A stretch of DNA of 64,000 nucleotides, from positions 186,001-250,000 of the forward strand of contig CAKJVC010000065.1 in NCBI GenBank assembly GCA_918026815.1, given 5' to 3'. Below, piece by piece: positions 45,448-55,900 of this stretch. The position numbers were made by a program, and so were the translations under genes. The notes beneath the pieces were generated by a model. It did no database searches. It was not told the origin of the DNA and saw only the letters and a program-made list of their open reading frames with translations. This stretch comes from Chalara sp. BL73. Lineage: Eukaryota > Ascomycota > Leotiomycetes > Helotiales. Positions within the stretch are counted from its first letter, which is position 1. Every line of letters starts with the position of its first letter.

Positions 45448-46701
45448 CTCTAAAAGCGAACGGAGATGCGATAGTGCGATGGGATGACTGAAGCCTGGCC
45501 GATGTGGCGACTTTAAGCTTCCAGTCCCCCGCTACAGTGCGGATTGATTCGCCGAGGCACCAGATACCACGCGTCAGGCCTAACCCTCGGGTCCGTGGAA
45601 ACACACACGGCACTTCCTAGACGCACTAAACTGTAGTTTAGGAACGAACCTGTATTGAATACGGCTGGACGTTTCAATGGAGCTACGCGGCTTCTTCAAC
45701 GAGCCTGGCAGCTGAGTGCCCAAGACCGTCATCCGCACACGCCTTTCTCTTGGCAGCCTAGCAGCCTACCTCAAACAGCTCTCCAGTAGCCCTAGAGAGG
45801 GGGGTGGAGGCAGCGATTATGCACCGTGATCTGATCTATCGCTTTGTATGGAGGCGGTTTGGTCGTGGTGGTCGGGGATGAAAAAGAAGGAGGGAGGGAA
45901 GTAGTAATGGGTGAGCAGGATGAACAAGCAAGGTACAGCGAGGTGCAAAAAGTTTGCACCCTTGTCGGCACCAAGAGTTTCTTCAGGGCAGTTTAAGTGC
46001 GCAATTTTAGTCCTACAACCCTGAAACTACGTATTAGCCATAACGCTAATACAACAAGGATGCGAACTTTTTGCACCCCACCGTAGGTAGGGGCTATCTC
46101 CACTTTGCGATCAGCAGCGTACCTGATGGCCAGGCTTGAGCGCTTCTTGGCGATTTGCCAAGGAATTAGCTGGCCTGGGCCAAGATTTTTCTGGCCTAGC
46201 CCAACTAGAACCCGACTTGGACATCAAGTTATCTTGTAGAAATTCAATGCGGCCTATTCCCTCTGCCGTACTCGTATCCGCCGACAACCCTAAAGTAGTC
46301 CGCCCTGGAGATATGAATGGACCTGTGCTGCAACCCCTGATTTACTCCCACGCTCTGAATCACATAATCAGAGCTTATCATTTTTCTGACGGCCTCGCAA
46401 TGCACTAAACTTATCGACGAGACTATTAAATCGTGTTGCTTTCCCGCCAGCCTACAAGGCTTTTTAAGGGGGGTTGGAGTGGTGACTTGTCATTCCAATG
46501 ACATGATTCGACATTAGATTTGTGGCACAACCCCCACGTCCCGGAAGTTTAGCGCGCGTTACGGAAGCTCTCTTTATCGTTCACTCGTATCGTTTTAAAT
46601 TCTGCTTCACGTTCTACCTTATCTTCATATCAACGACCTCACCTACTGGTCACCCTTCTACGGTAGCATTTCCGCCCTCGCGCACGACAAACCAGTCAGC
46701 A
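45448..46701. other. Divergent intergenic region between two HET genes
   Basis: Holds promoters of the leftward gene at 45447 and the rightward gene at 46702, plus the 136-bp TIR element at 45942-46077. The rightward leader is CT-rich (about 46610-46690). Confidence 0.5.
45942..46077. mobile_element. 136-bp MITE-like element with 26-bp terminal inverted repeats
   Basis: The left end reads GGTGCAAAAAGTTTGCACCC and the reverse complement of the right end reads GGTGCAAAAAGTTCGCATCC; 23 of 26 bases pair and all three differences are C/T transitions. The left TIR is itself partly palindromic (GGTGCAAA ... TTTGCACC). No clear target duplication. Superfamily unknown. Confidence 0.65.
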
Positions 46702-48567
46702 ATGGCCACAAATAACGACTGGCCGCCTCATCTATCAGCCCTTATCAAAATTCTTCATATACCCAAGGCAGCCGAGAAGATTCTCTATCATCTAGGGAAA
46801 CCTTCCACACCAGAGCAACTCCAGATCTTTTGGATCTTGAAATTGCTTCAAGGAGAGGAAGGCGGGACTTCTTTTAAGTCGCAGCCTTACTTCACATATA
46901 GCCCTATCGATCTCTCCCAACATATGTTCAGGCTCTGCAACCTTCTGCCAGCCGAATTTGACGACCCAGTTCTGTGCGAACTGATAGATGACTCCTTGGA
47001 TCTAGCTGAGAATTCCTATTCGGCATTGTCGTATACATGGGGAACACCGACTTCCGCAAGGCGGATCCGACTCAACAACAAGCCATTTCACGTGCAGCCA
47101 AACCTGTTCGCTGCTCTCAAGGCAATCCGGAAGACAGATGAGCCAGTGAAGGTATGGGTTGATGCAATATGTATCAATCAGCTGGAAGACGTAGAAAAAG
47201 GCCATCAAGTTTCGCGTATGGGTCAGATATACGCGAATGCAAAAGGGGTGGCAGCCTGGCTTGGTCATGGTACAGCCGGAAGCGACTTCGCCTTTCGTTG
47301 TTTGAAGTTGATGCGAATATCCGAGGACGTGCGGAGGGGAATGTATGGATCGCCTGACTATCTTAAAGTCAGCGCAATGCTACCTCATATCGAGCCCCCG
47401 GGAGCTGAATTGCGTGCGCTTTGTCGACTAGACTATTGGCAGCGTGCTTGGGTCAGGCAAGAGATTCTGCTGGCAAAAGATATTCAGCTTTATTGTGGCA
47501 GGTTGTCAATCAGTTGGAAGGAATTCGGCGTGAATGGCATGGCAGCCAATATTCCGGATATCGAGGACATACCGGAAAGCAGATTCGTCGGTGACTTCTA
47601 TTTCCACCGCACAAAGATGACAAACGAAGAACCGAAAACGCTTGAGCGATTGCTGGGCAAGTATGGAATGTCCAAGTGCAGTGATCTTCGCGATCGAGTA
47701 TTTGCACTCCTGTCGCTGTCATCAGATTGTACGGGGTTTGACAATCAACTGGCAGACTACACACTAGAACGACCAATGTTATTCTTTGCTGTCTTGGCTC
47801 ATTGCAAGCCAGAAGACCCTTCGGCCCTCGCAAACCAGCTGCAAGATATCCTACAGGTTCGCAGGTGTGATCTTATTCGCCTTTGGAATCAAGTCAATGA
47901 CCCAAACGATAACTATCACATCCCATCTGGCTCTCACCTCAAAACGACCGCCATCAATTTCATACGGCAAGTACATAATTTTAAGCACTCCGCCCAACTA
48001 TACAACGAACCAGCATCTAGCAATGCCGAAGCTGGTCGGCAAATATCCAGCGACCAAGAGCAAGAGTTTGTTGAGCGATCTTATCGTCTATTACCGGACT
48101 CACTGAAAGGGAATTTGGGTAATCTCACGTCCCCAGACCTGAGATTTTTCGCGATAGAGAAGTGCGAGATCGGCCTCATGTTCCGTCCTACCTTGTTCGG
48201 ATACGTCTACGAATGCTGCGCTCTGAATAAGGGGAACGGATGCCAACCAATCCGAGCCAAGCTTGAATTCTTCCAAGACAGCACCATCTACCGACTGCTT
48301 GCCCTAATACTCGAAAATGAAGATGCGATAGTATGGGACGGAGGCTTGGTACGCACGTTGAGTGGGTTGGAGAGCGGCGAACCAAGTCTCCCAGATTATG
48401 CCACCTTGTGTGCTATTTTCGACAGGTTGAGTCAGAACATAGTGCTCTGTCTAACAGCGTGTCGGTTTATTACGACAGAGGTCTTTGGTCATGCAATTTT
48501 TGAGCCTCGCCAAATCGGAGATGAAGCAGCAGATCAGACCGGAGCATTGGAAGTTACCGGTAGCTGA
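46702..48567 (+). CDS. HET-domain protein, 621 residues
   Basis: The reading frame is open from 46522, but the first ATG is at 46702 in good context (AGCAATGGCC) after a CT-rich leader, so that start is chosen. HET motifs: SALSYTWG (107-114), VWVDAICINQ (151-160) and WQRAWVRQEI. Downstream, LRDRVFALLSLSSDC is typical of the Pezizomycotina 'heterokaryon incompatibility 6/OR allele'-like HET proteins, as is the long C-terminal region. No intron or break is visible. It is divergent from the HET gene at 43507-45447, which belongs to a different HET subgroup (ALSYVWG/CISQ against ALSYTWG/CINQ). Confidence 0.9.
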   Translation: MATNNDWPPHLSALIKILHIPKAAEKILYHLGKPSTPEQLQIFWILKLLQGEEGGTSFKSQPYFTYSPIDLSQHMFRLCNLLPAEFDDPVLCELIDDSLDLAENSYSALSYTWGTPTSARRIRLNNKPFHVQPNLFAALKAIRKTDEPVKVWVDAICINQLEDVEKGHQVSRMGQIYANAKGVAAWLGHGTAGSDFAFRCLKLMRISEDVRRGMYGSPDYLKVSAMLPHIEPPGAELRALCRLDYWQRAWVRQEILLAKDIQLYCGRLSISWKEFGVNGMAANIPDIEDIPESRFVGDFYFHRTKMTNEEPKTLERLLGKYGMSKCSDLRDRVFALLSLSSDCTGFDNQLADYTLERPMLFFAVLAHCKPEDPSALANQLQDILQVRRCDLIRLWNQVNDPNDNYHIPSGSHLKTTAINFIRQVHNFKHSAQLYNEPASSNAEAGRQISSDQEQEFVERSYRLLPDSLKGNLGNLTSPDLRFFAIEKCEIGLMFRPTLFGYVYECCALNKGNGCQPIRAKLEFFQDSTIYRLLALILENEDAIVWDGGLVRTLSGLESGEPSLPDYATLCAIFDRLSQNIVLCLTACRFITTEVFGHAIFEPRQIGDEAADQTGALEVTGS

Positions 48568-48579
48568 AATTTTGCCATG

Positions 48580-48820
48580 GAAGTGCTGGATGATGCTTCT
48601 GGAAGGCCGAGCCCAGTTCTTATTTGGAGGCTTAAGTTAGTCGCTTATTTGTTGTGGAATGCTGGCGGGCGATGCTAAAGGCAAGGGAAGGTAGACACTT
48701 GATTTACACAGGATTCCCAAGGTCAGCCATTAGTTTCAAACACTTTTCGAGTTCTTTCTCCTCCGATGAAGTGAGATACTGTTGACCTTGGGCTTTTCTC
48801 TTCTTTTGAGCGCCGCTCAT
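48580..48820 (-). pseudogene. Pogo-type transposase N-terminal remnant (CENP-B/psq HTH)
   Basis: Minus strand: YLTSSEEKELEKCLKLMADL, GNPV-stop-IKCLPSLAFSIARQH, then in a shifted frame KPPNKNWAR. This is the psq-type helix-turn-helix and the K-P-PG-K-NWA segment at the start of fungal pogo transposases. The stop fits CAA to TAA. It ends right behind the HET gene at 48567. Confidence 0.7.
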
Positions 48821-49227
48821 AACTACGATGGAAGAGAGCAGTGAGAGCGGCTCCACTATGTTTTCATTCAGCATTATATGTGTGAGGCTCTCCCGGCAGG
48901 GCGGCCTCTGCAAGGGCTTTACTGGCGCAGTTGCCCATAAAGCATTACCTCTGTACCTTATATGACAATGCTATGAAGGGCGGGGAGCTCTGGATATCGA
49001 ATTTTTGCAAGATTCCACGTATCGGGTCGCTGTTCCCCTCTCTCAAGAGTATTTGGAACAGCCTAATTTGTTCTGTCGTTGTGTCTAGACGCTGATAACA
49101 AAAAGTTCTTGTATACGTGCCTTTAATCGAATCCATGTCCTGCTCCATATGATCAGGGAGGGCAGAAAGATCAAGTATGCCTCAATAGCTGGAGATGGAA
49201 GTTGTGTATTTTGCAACTTGAGGTCAA

Positions 49228-49486
49228 TGTAACAATCGGTATGCCCAAGGTGCGGCACAGAGTCAGAGGACAGGATCAAGGGGTGGATGATAAGGGTATG
49301 AGGGGTTTCAGAGCCGATACGGTGGAGAGTCGGAGTCGCCTATATAAATGCCTATTCCTACTCTCTACACTTACTCCTCATATTTTTGTATTCTTCGTAG
49401 GTAGACCTATTAGGCAATCACTATCAGCCTATTGTACGCACTCCCATATACCTCTATTCTAGCTGGTGGTTCCTTGCGTCGTTACA
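49228..49486 (+). mobile_element. Solo LTR, family E (copy E2) with target duplication
   Basis: TGTAACAATCGGTATGCCC ... CTTGCGTCGTTACA, 259 bp, flanked by GTCAA (49223-49227, 49487-49491). Confidence 0.92.
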
Positions 49487-49537
49487 GTCAAAGCGTACAG
49501 ACTACTAAAGCGATATTAATAAGTTATGGTTGGTGCT

Positions 49538-49627
49538 TAGTTATAACAATTGACAGTTGTTCATACCTTTGAGTCCTTCTCCCTGAGATCCACGGATCGA
49601 GATCCCTGTTCGACTTGAGTTGTTACA
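49538..49627 (+). mobile_element. LTR family A fragment (A5), inverted relative to A6
   Basis: Sense on plus: TTATAACAATTGACAG ... CGACTTGAGTTGTTACA. It faces the complete copy A6 with only 19 bp between them, so the two form an inverted pair. Confidence 0.78.
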
Positions 49628-49628
49628 G

Positions 49629-50222
49629 AACGAGCTAACAAGAAACTGTAACAACTCAAGTCGAACAGGGATCTCGATCCGTGGATCTCAGGGAGAAGGA
49701 CTCAAAGGTGTGAACAACTTCAATCGTTATAACTAAGAGAACAAGCTACGGGCAGAATAAGGGGAGGAAAGCAGGGCTTTATATACGGGAGGCTGGCCAG
49801 TAAGCGAGCCCTGTGGTGTCCGGAGCCAAGCTCCAAGCGAGAAAAGGCCAGGGCCGTGACAGAAACCACGCATCCTGATCTGTGACGGCTCCGGAACGCG
49901 CGAAACTTTCGAAATCTTAGAGTTCTGTTTCGAGAATAATATTCTTCTATGTCGCCTTCTCTCTTATACCTCCCACAAGCTCCAGCTTTGTGACGTGGCA
50001 GTGTTTGCTCCACTCAAGGCATACTATCGCGACCAGGTTGATCGACTCGAGCAAAAAAGCGCAAATACGATCGGCAAGACGCACTTCACCCCTCTATATA
50101 GCCCCGCGAGGAAAATAGCGTTCACGCCAAAGAACATCAAGGCTGGCTTCGCTGCAAGTGGTCTGTTCCCGCTCAATCCAGATAGGGTGCTTAGAAGTAT
50201 GCCCAACCCCCGGCTGAACTAG
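49629..50222 (+). pseudogene. Pogo-type (DDE_1) transposase fragment, split by LTR A6
   Basis: With the LTR at 49647-49861 and one GAAAC removed, the frame reads TERANKKPRILICDGSGT, then ETFEILEFCFENNILLCRL, SHKLQLCDVAVFAPLKAYY, VDRLEQKSANTIGKTHF, FTPKNIKAGFAASGLFPLNP, and stops at 50220-50222. ICDG and CDVAVFAPLK carry the second and third acidic residues of the catalytic triad. The tail continues as untranslated homology (VGSCQQDVELQTP) to about 50320. The 5' half is gone. Confidence 0.8.
49647..49861 (-). mobile_element. Solo LTR, family A (A6) with target duplication
   Basis: TGTAACAACTCAAGTCG ... GGGCCGTGACA, 215 bp, flanked by GAAAC (49642-49646, 49862-49866), inserted in the pogo transposase. 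Confidence 0.92.
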
Positions 50223-50722
50223 CCATTCCAAGAGCCGATAAGGTGAAGGTAGGGTCTTGCCAGCAGGACGTAGAACTGCAGACGCCTGTGACGCCTGTGG
50301 CAGAGGCTTTTATGTCGCTGCTGACCGGACCGTTATCCCAATCGGCGTCTTCTTCGAAGTAGGTACGAGGAGGAACGTAATTCCACTCATCCAAAGTCTT
50401 GTTCTGGTCTTCGCTCCACGAAGCTAACGTCCTATCTCTACCGTGGGGTTGGTATAGCTAGGAGCGAAATCGATGTCCTGTCTATCAAAAACTCTTTCAA
50501 TCAATTCCTGAAAGCACAGACCTTCATTCTGGGTTGTCACGTGATGACTAATAATACATTTTGGTTGGCTGCGCACTTCTCTCTAACATTGCTCGTTACA
50601 GTAAGCGAACGGCGCAGCCCCAACATATAGGCAGACGACTCCTCAGCTTTACAACCTTCTTACTCCCTCCTGCTACCTAAGTATTTCTCTGCTTGACTAT
50701 CCAGCGCACATTATCATTTGCA

Positions 50723-51829
50723 ATGGCTCGAACAAAAGAAACTGCTCGCAAATCAACAGGTGGGCCTGCCCCTCGGAGACCGCTCCCTGGCGGCGGCAGT
50801 CACCCGCCACTATACTATAACTACGGAAAACGTCCCTCACAGCAACAAATTATCTCGGAATACCCTATGGTTCCTGATACAGTATCAACTCCTCGTGAAG
50901 CAATTAGTTCAGCCGCTCAAAAAACGGTATTATCCACTCCGGAACTCATTGTCATCATTCTATCTCAGCTTCCGCACTCCTCTCTGCTCAAGGCCAAACG
51001 TGTCAATAGAACATGGGCAAGCCTTTTCGGACATGTAGAAATCCAAGCCGCGTTATTTCAGCATCCCAGGCCTAAAGGATCGGCTTTGTATGCCGAAACA
51101 CATTCAGATATATTGATGGATAAGTTCTCCACCTTTTGGCCGATCAACGGAGAAGACAAGGCGGTGTTCTCCAAAAGTTCTACCGTGAAGACCTTTCATC
51201 CCGAGAAGTGGAACGAAATACCCGTCGATGCATCGAATAGTCATGATCAATCAGAAACGCGTTTGCAAAACACAACAACTCTTCACCCGCAGCAGGAACG
51301 AGGACATGAAGACAAGTGCCCCTATTGGCAGCAGTGGCGACAACTTCTTATTTGCCAACCACCCATCGAAGCTCTAGAGCTTGTCCAAGAGGTCGGCCGA
51401 CGCGGAGGCGGGACTTTGGAATTCCGAACCGTCATTCCTCGTCCTGGCGGTTTACGGATGGGCTTTCTCTACGATGCTGTCAGGCATTGGCATGAAGTCG
51501 AGCGCAGCCCTGCTCAACTGCTATGGAACAGGAGAACCGGGGACCTTGCCTACCCTAACCAAATTTACGTGGACGGTCCTAGCTTCAAGACGATTGAGGA
51601 CAAGCCGTGCGTAACGATCTGGGGACACACAAGTGTAGGATGTGGCCAGCACGGGGGGCTGACATACAGAAACTACCCTGGGCAAAGAACCCAGGTTATA
51701 GAAAGTGGTGACGAAAAGGTAAAGTATTGTATGTCTAAAGCTAGGCATGTAAGCGTCGATTTGGGCATGCTCTACGCTTCTATGGAGCAAGATGCAGAAG
51801 ATCAAGAGGACCAAGAAGATGAGAACTAA
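50723..51829 (+). CDS. F-box protein with a histone H3-like N-terminal tail
   Basis: A 368-residue single-exon ORF; the first ATG (50723, context TGCAATGGCT) is used. Residues 2-18 read ARTKETARKSTGGPAPR, against ARTKQTARKSTGGKAPR in histone H3: 17 of the first 21 residues (Met included) match. The equivalents of H3 R2, T3, K4, T6, R8, K9, S10, T11 and R17 are kept; Q5 is E, K14 is P, K18 is R, Q19 is P. A Pro/Gly/Tyr linker follows, then an F-box (about 70-113: LSTPELIVIILSQLPHSSLL, AKRVNRTWASLF). The rest has no domain I recognise and ends in an acidic tail (EDQEDQEDEN). F-box proteins recruit substrates to SCF ubiquitin ligases. The tail could let it bind readers, writers or erasers of H3 marks; that is inference. 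Confidence 0.88.
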   Translation: MARTKETARKSTGGPAPRRPLPGGGSHPPLYYNYGKRPSQQQIISEYPMVPDTVSTPREAISSAAQKTVLSTPELIVIILSQLPHSSLLKAKRVNRTWASLFGHVEIQAALFQHPRPKGSALYAETHSDILMDKFSTFWPINGEDKAVFSKSSTVKTFHPEKWNEIPVDASNSHDQSETRLQNTTTLHPQQERGHEDKCPYWQQWRQLLICQPPIEALELVQEVGRRGGGTLEFRTVIPRPGGLRMGFLYDAVRHWHEVERSPAQLLWNRRTGDLAYPNQIYVDGPSFKTIEDKPCVTIWGHTSVGCGQHGGLTYRNYPGQRTQVIESGDEKVKYCMSKARHVSVDLGMLYASMEQDAEDQEDQEDEN

Positions 51830-52968
51830 GTGTCGGAATACCCGGGTCATAGATATTGCCTATACTTTAACCTGAGGGCACGCACGCATGTGTTCATGCG
51901 TAATGCTCGTTGAGGTTGTTGGATAAGTCTTGATTGATTCTAAGCTACGTGTCGCGAAAAGGTTGTAGGTCCCGAAGAGGGCCCACAACTCTTCACGTGA
52001 CTAGTTACATACGTTCCAACACTAAGTTATTAGATGAAAATCAGCTTAATTTACTTATGTTTAAACAGATGAAATATCGAAAGGCTGGAAATAGAAATTA
52101 AAATCATATCAGACGCTGTACAGCAGAAATGATCTCCGAAGCTTTTTTTTTGAAAGATGAAGTTGCGTGGGAACACCCGGGTTGTAGTAATTCGCTCAAG
52201 TCGGTCACTGTTGGTATGCCCCCCCTTACCTTCCACGGGGCAACGGGCGTAGCTCTATAGGCCACGCTCTTGCTCTTGATGGATATGGTAATTGTTGTTG
52301 TATTAGGTTCTACTCTAGATTCTACAAAATGGGAGTTGTGCGGACCATGTGACCTGGTGGGTCATACGCGGATCCGTAAACCCTTGCTTCCTATAATTGC
52401 AAAACCAGGTTTTATTGTGACGAAACATCATTTGCGGTCCCTACAAAAGTTGGGCAATTGGGCCTGACATCTTATTGCTTGTAGTTCGGGAGTAAACAAG
52501 GGAACGTGTCATTGCACAAGACGATTTGATTATTAACGGCTGAGAAGGTATTTTCAAATGCGTGGATAATTGTGCATTCGAAAATTATGGAGAACTCGGG
52601 AAAGCTCGAAATGTCACTAATTCTACTCCACAATCACTTCTACGCCCAGTCTCGGCCCGTGCGGCGGCCCGCAGCGCTGTCGTCCACGGTCGGAAAGCAT
52701 ATTTCTGGTGCAGAACGTTAGTCGGGAGTGCAGTTGCGCATTGTTTAGGTTAGCTTTGAGCAAATCCAACGATTCAGCCACAGCCTTGCCGGAGGCTCCC
52801 GTCGCCTGATCTTCCGCCCCCACCCTCATTAAGCGTAAGCAGCCAGCCTTGTCCTGCTTTCCACCTGGGGCTTCAGCCGTACCAACTCATGAAACTTTCA
52901 GCTTTTGAACAACAAACCGTCGTGCTTTCATCTACAAATCACGGCATATTTTGTCCCCAGAAAAGTTT
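51830..52968. other. Intergenic, with one repeat
   Basis: Contains the repeat at 52315-52395. A GC-rich patch at 52650-52690 is not part of any frame I recognise. No gene can be supported. Confidence 0.4.
52315..52395 (+). repeat. Less mutated copy of the repeat at 14745-14815
   Basis: TTCTACAAAATGGGAGTTGT, GCGGACCATGTGACCTGG, ATACGCGGATCCGTAAACCC. It keeps C where the other copy has T. Confidence 0.6.
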
Positions 52969-55900
52969 ATGATGGTGTTAACTACGCTTGATCCCGTCGG
53001 CGATGAGCCTGGTAGAGCATTGCCACACACTTTGGAGTATGTAGGACCAAGTTCACATCGATAGCGACCAAATTCACATCGACAGCGCTAACTATGTTTT
53101 GACAGTATCGTTGTTGTACACGGACTTAACGGTGATCCGCTCTCTTCGTGGACTCACCCGGTGACAAAAGCACTCTGGCCGCAAGACTTCCTGCCTCTCG
53201 ATATTCCCGAAGCCCGTGTGATGACATTCGGGTATAATGCAACTGCGGCATTCGGCAACACGACGGCAGATATTGTGGACCACGCGAAAGATCTTTTAGG
53301 GAGTCTCCTCGATAAACGAGAAATGGATGAAGAGCAGCGGAGACCGATTATATTCATTGCGCACTCTCTTGGAGGTATTGTTGTGAAGCAGGTATGCCGA
53401 AGCCTCGCGCATACAAATCCGTTATTTAACAAATCAGGCTTTGCTTTCAGCTCGGATCGAATCGCAATACTCCTTAATCAACGAGAGCACAATAGGTATT
53501 ATCTTTTTTGGCACCCCACATACCGGAAGCGAGAAAGCAACATATGGCAAAATTCTGGGAAGTGTTGCATCGGCTATGATCAATAAGCCTTCATCGAAGC
53601 TCCTTAGTGCTTTACAGAGTAATAGTGACATATTGGCCCGACTCACGTCTGATTTTAGACATCAATTGCCACAATACCAAATTGTCACCTTTTACGAAAC
53701 ACGACCGATGGGGCTGTTCAAAAAAGAGGTTAGTGCAAATGTGATGTGGCACGTCTGCTTCCTTAAACCTAATCGCCTACAGATTGTTGAGAAGCAGTCG
53801 GCATTGCTGCAGGTGGCTGGAGAGGACCAACAGCCGATTAATGCTAATCATCGGGATATGTGCAAGTTCGCAGCTCGAGATGATGAGAATTATGAAAAGC
53901 TGTTCAAGAGAATACGCCGAATGCTGAAAGCGAAGGATAATAATAAAGCTATTGAAGCATGTACGTAGCTATTTTTTACTGAGATAGTGTTGGGTATGCT
54001 TATATTTCATTATAGCTTCTGGTAACAAATACTATAATGTCCCACACAATGTCAGCGCAAGTTTCACTGGAAGAGACGACGTGTGTACTCAGCTTCGAGA
54101 CAGCTGTATTTTACGTAAGCCTACCGGCACACAGCGTCGCTTTGTACTATATGGTCTTGGTGGTTCCGGGAAAACCCAAGTTGCTTTAAAGTTTACGCAG
54201 GATCATCGCGAAAGGTACTGAATCCTATACGTACAATCTCTGCTAACAATAATCAGTTTCTGGGGCATATTTTGGATCGATTGCAGTTCTATACAGACAA
54301 TCGAACAAGGGTTCATTAAAATAGCTCAATTTTTCAAAATCGAAGAAAACATAGACGCAACGCGGACATGGTTCTCAAACATTTCAGACAATTGGCTTTT
54401 TTTATTCGATAACGCGGATAATACTTCGATTGACATTTCTCGATACTTTCCAAGCGGTGGACGAGGGACTATTGTGATAACTACCAGAAATCCCGAATGC
54501 AGAGTTCACCAGACTGTTGGCTCGTATGAGTTTTCCGGGATGAGAACCGAAGAAGCTATTACTTTGCTATTTAAGCTTATTGGCAAGGAAAAAAGGTCTC
54601 AACATGAGCATGAAGCTGCAAGAGATATCGTAGCTACATTAGGCAACCTGGCTTTGGCCATCACCCAAGCTGGTGCCGCTATCCGGCAAAATTTATGCCG
54701 GCTCGAGGACTATTGTGCGTTGTATCAACGTCGCCGGCAGGAACTTTTGAGCCGTGCGCCATCTCAAGCTAGATCTGATTATAAGTACACGGTTTACACG
54801 ACTTGGGAAGTTTCTATTGATATGATCAAAAGCTTGGAAGGTGAAGCACCTGGCCGTGCTTTAGAACTTCTTCGAATATTCTGTTTTTTTCACTATGACG
54901 GAATATCCGAAGAAATTTTCAAGCAGGGCTGGCAAAACCTGGAAAGTGGATCTGAGCTAGAGTATACAGCTCTAGGCCAGATTCGTTGGCTATATAAAAG
55001 CGACTTATCGGCATGGGATCCTTACACATTTCGAGAAGCAATGATTCTTTTATCATCTTTCTCCTTAATCAAGATTGATGAGTCTAACAATTTTTCTCTC
55101 CACCCGCTTGTTCATATGTGGGCTCGAGATAGATTAAATACGGAAGAGCAAATAAAGACGGCAGCTTTAACGGCGCTGATACTAGCAATTTCGATATCTT
55201 TTAGAGACGAAGTCTTTGACTTTATATATAGGAGATCTTTATTATCACATATTCTATGTTGCATGAAATATCTCAAGCTCCAGAATGAAACTATACACAG
55301 CCAGGAAGAGATCACAATAGCTTCGAAATTTGCTCGAATACACGTAGATTCTGGACAGTGGCGAAACGCATGCGAGCTTAGGGAAAAGGTGTTTGAGGCG
55401 AGGAAAAGAACGCTTGGAGATGAGCACCCAGATACTTTGATGTCAATGAACAATCTTGCATCAAGTTATAGCGATCTAGGTCGAATACAAGAAGCAGTTG
55501 AGCTTGAAAAAAAAGTGCTTGAAGTAAGAAAAAAAACGCTTGGAGATAAGCACCCAGATACTTTGAATTCAATGAACAATCTTGCATCAAGCTACAGCGA
55601 TCTAGGTCGAATGCAAGAAGCAGTTAAGCTTAAAGAAAAAGTACTTGAAGCGAGTAAAAGAACGCTGGGAGATGAGCACCCAGATACTTTGAATTCAATG
55701 AACAATCTTGCATCAAGCTACAGCGACCTAGGTCGAATGCAAGAAGCAGTTGAGCTTAGAGAACAAGTGCTTGAAGCAAGTAAAAAAACGCTTGAAAATG
55801 AGCACCCAGATACTTTGATATCGATAAACAATCTTGCATCAAGCTACAGCGATCTAGGTCGAATGCAAGAAGCAGTTGAGCTTAGAGAACAAGTACTTGA

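Noticed and set aside
46522..46701. 60-residue N-terminal extension of the HET protein starting at a GTG
   Set aside because: No ATG in this part, CT-rich leader sequence, and a good ATG at 46702.
52562..52829. GC-rich frames on both strands near 52.65 kb
   Set aside because: Opposite frames are both open because of base composition; no motif, no splice logic and no homology that I recognise.
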